Source: Microbulbifer celer
GTDB lineage: Bacteria > Pseudomonadota > Gammaproteobacteria > Pseudomonadales > Cellvibrionaceae
Assembly (NCBI RefSeq): GCF_020991125.1
Contig: NZ_CP087715.1
Coordinates: 2,197,501-2,261,500 of the forward strand
DNA length: 64,000 nt
Direction: 5' to 3'
Shown in pieces: positions 63,277 to 64,000 of this stretch. The stretch's first letter is position 1, and every line of letters begins with the position of its first letter. The position numbers and the translations under genes were made by a program. The notes under the pieces were generated by a model. That model made no database searches. It was given only the letters and a program-made list of their open reading frames with translations, and was not told the origin of the DNA.

Positions 63277-64000
63277 ATGAAACGCCTGCTACCCATTTTC
63301 GCCATTCACCTTCTCCTATTGCTCGCGACTGGCGCCGCCGCACAGAGCGATCCGCTGCCATCCTGGAATGACAGCGCATCCAAGCGTGCCATTGTGGATT
63401 TCGTCGGCAGCGTTACCAAAGAGGGCTCCCCCGACTATATTCCACCGAAGGAGCGCATCGCCACCTTCGACAACGACGGTACCCTCTGGTCGGAACAGCC
63501 GGCCTATTTCCAGGTGTTCTACCTGATCGATCAGGTAAAGAGAATGGCGCCTGAGCACCCCGAGTGGAAAACCCGTGAACCCTTTGCCTCTGTGTTAAAG
63601 GGCGATATGAAAGGTGTCGCGGCATCCGGTGAGAAGGGCTTGCTGGAAATGCTCGCCGCGACGCACTCGGGCATGACCAGCGAACAGTTCGCCGACAATG
63701 TGCGGCAGTGGCTGGCTACCGCCAGGCATCCCAAAACCGGTAAGCCGTTCAATCAAATGGTGTACCAACCGATGCTGGAGCTGCTGAACTATCTGCGCGC
63801 CAACGGTTTCAAGACGTTCATCGTGTCCGGTGGTGGAGTGGATTTCATGCGTGTATTCGCCGAGCAGACCTACGGCGTACCGCCGGAGCAGACCATCGGT
63901 AGCAGCCTCAAGGCGAAGTACGAAATGCGCGACGGTAAACCGGCTATCGTCAAACTGCCCGATATCAACCTGATCGACGACAAGGACGGAAAGCCGGTGG
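63277..64000 (+). CDS. HAD family hydrolase, secreted (runs off the window)
   Basis: At least 241 codons; the 3' end lies outside the window. A signal peptide (LLPIFAIHLLLLLATGAAAQS) exports it. The HAD nucleophile motif is TFDNDGTLW, and the second motif FIVSGGGVDFM is present, so it should be a phosphatase-type HAD enzyme in the periplasm. Substrate unknown. It is divergent from the cytochrome gene. Confidence 0.88.
   Translation, partial: MKRLLPIFAIHLLLLLATGAAAQSDPLPSWNDSASKRAIVDFVGSVTKEGSPDYIPPKERIATFDNDGTLWSEQPAYFQVFYLIDQVKRMAPEHPEWKTREPFASVLKGDMKGVAASGEKGLLEMLAATHSGMTSEQFADNVRQWLATARHPKTGKPFNQMVYQPMLELLNYLRANGFKTFIVSGGGVDFMRVFAEQTYGVPPEQTIGSSLKAKYEMRDGKPAIVKLPDINLIDDKDGKPV

Overview
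The window reads as chromosomal DNA of a marine, polysaccharide-degrading gammaproteobacterium of the Cellvibrionales type (Microbulbifer, Saccharophagus or Cellvibrio-like). The evidence is the conserved block tilS-pyrG-kdsA-eno-ftsB-ispD-ispF-truD-pcm-nlpD-rpoS, a xylanase whose modules are joined by a poly-serine linker, and several outer-membrane and lipoprotein genes of gammaproteobacterial families. Genus is an inference; there is no rRNA or tRNA gene to anchor it.

Layout. 1-4.3 kb: a leftward catabolic operon (histidine phosphatase, ACAD10/11-like acyl-CoA dehydrogenase, APH-fold kinase, two SDRs) divergent from a LysR regulator (4.3-5.2 kb), followed by fadH (5.4-7.5 kb). 7.6-14.6 kb: a complete leftward type I secretion system (TolC-like, ABC transporter with C39-like domain, HlyD-like adaptor) next to a 573-residue acidic protein containing 96 uninterrupted Asp-Ala dipeptides behind a BapA/LapA-like N-terminus. 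14.8-21 kb: an MFS transporter, rnk, nsrR/hmp for nitric-oxide detoxification, and a carboxylesterase; relics on both sides show that an MFS/esterase pair was duplicated and reciprocally lost around the rnk-nsrR-hmp block. 21-26 kb: phosphatase, pepN, ggt. 26.3-30.3 kb: the ydbH-ynbE-ydbL envelope lipid-transport operon. 30.4-42.8 kb: the housekeeping block listed above, with a DUF368/PopT gene between pcm and nlpD, no surE, and three palindromic repeats between genes. 43.2-51.9 kb: a plant-polysaccharide locus (CBM2-GH10 xylanase, sugar-porter MFS, membrane-anchored AraC regulator, GH3 lipoprotein, DUF4380-like protein). 52-64 kb: DegV, a 1183-residue outer-membrane protein, two further outer-membrane barrel proteins (one FadL-like), a phospholipase-D family protein, an eight-haem TPR cytochrome lipoprotein, and the start of a HAD hydrolase.

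How the parts work together. The left operon plus fadH points to activation and beta-oxidation of unusual acyl substrates under LysR control. The T1SS and the Asp-Ala protein probably form one export module for a highly anionic surface or matrix protein. In the xylan locus, a 34-base inverted repeat of conserved half-sites occurs both upstream of the sugar transporter and in the araC/GH3 intergenic region, suggesting one regulator controls uptake and periplasmic hydrolysis.

Best candidates for something undescribed are (1) the Asp-Ala repeat protein and its secretion system, (2) the shared 34-base operator of the sugar locus and (3) the reciprocal relics flanking the NO-detoxification block.
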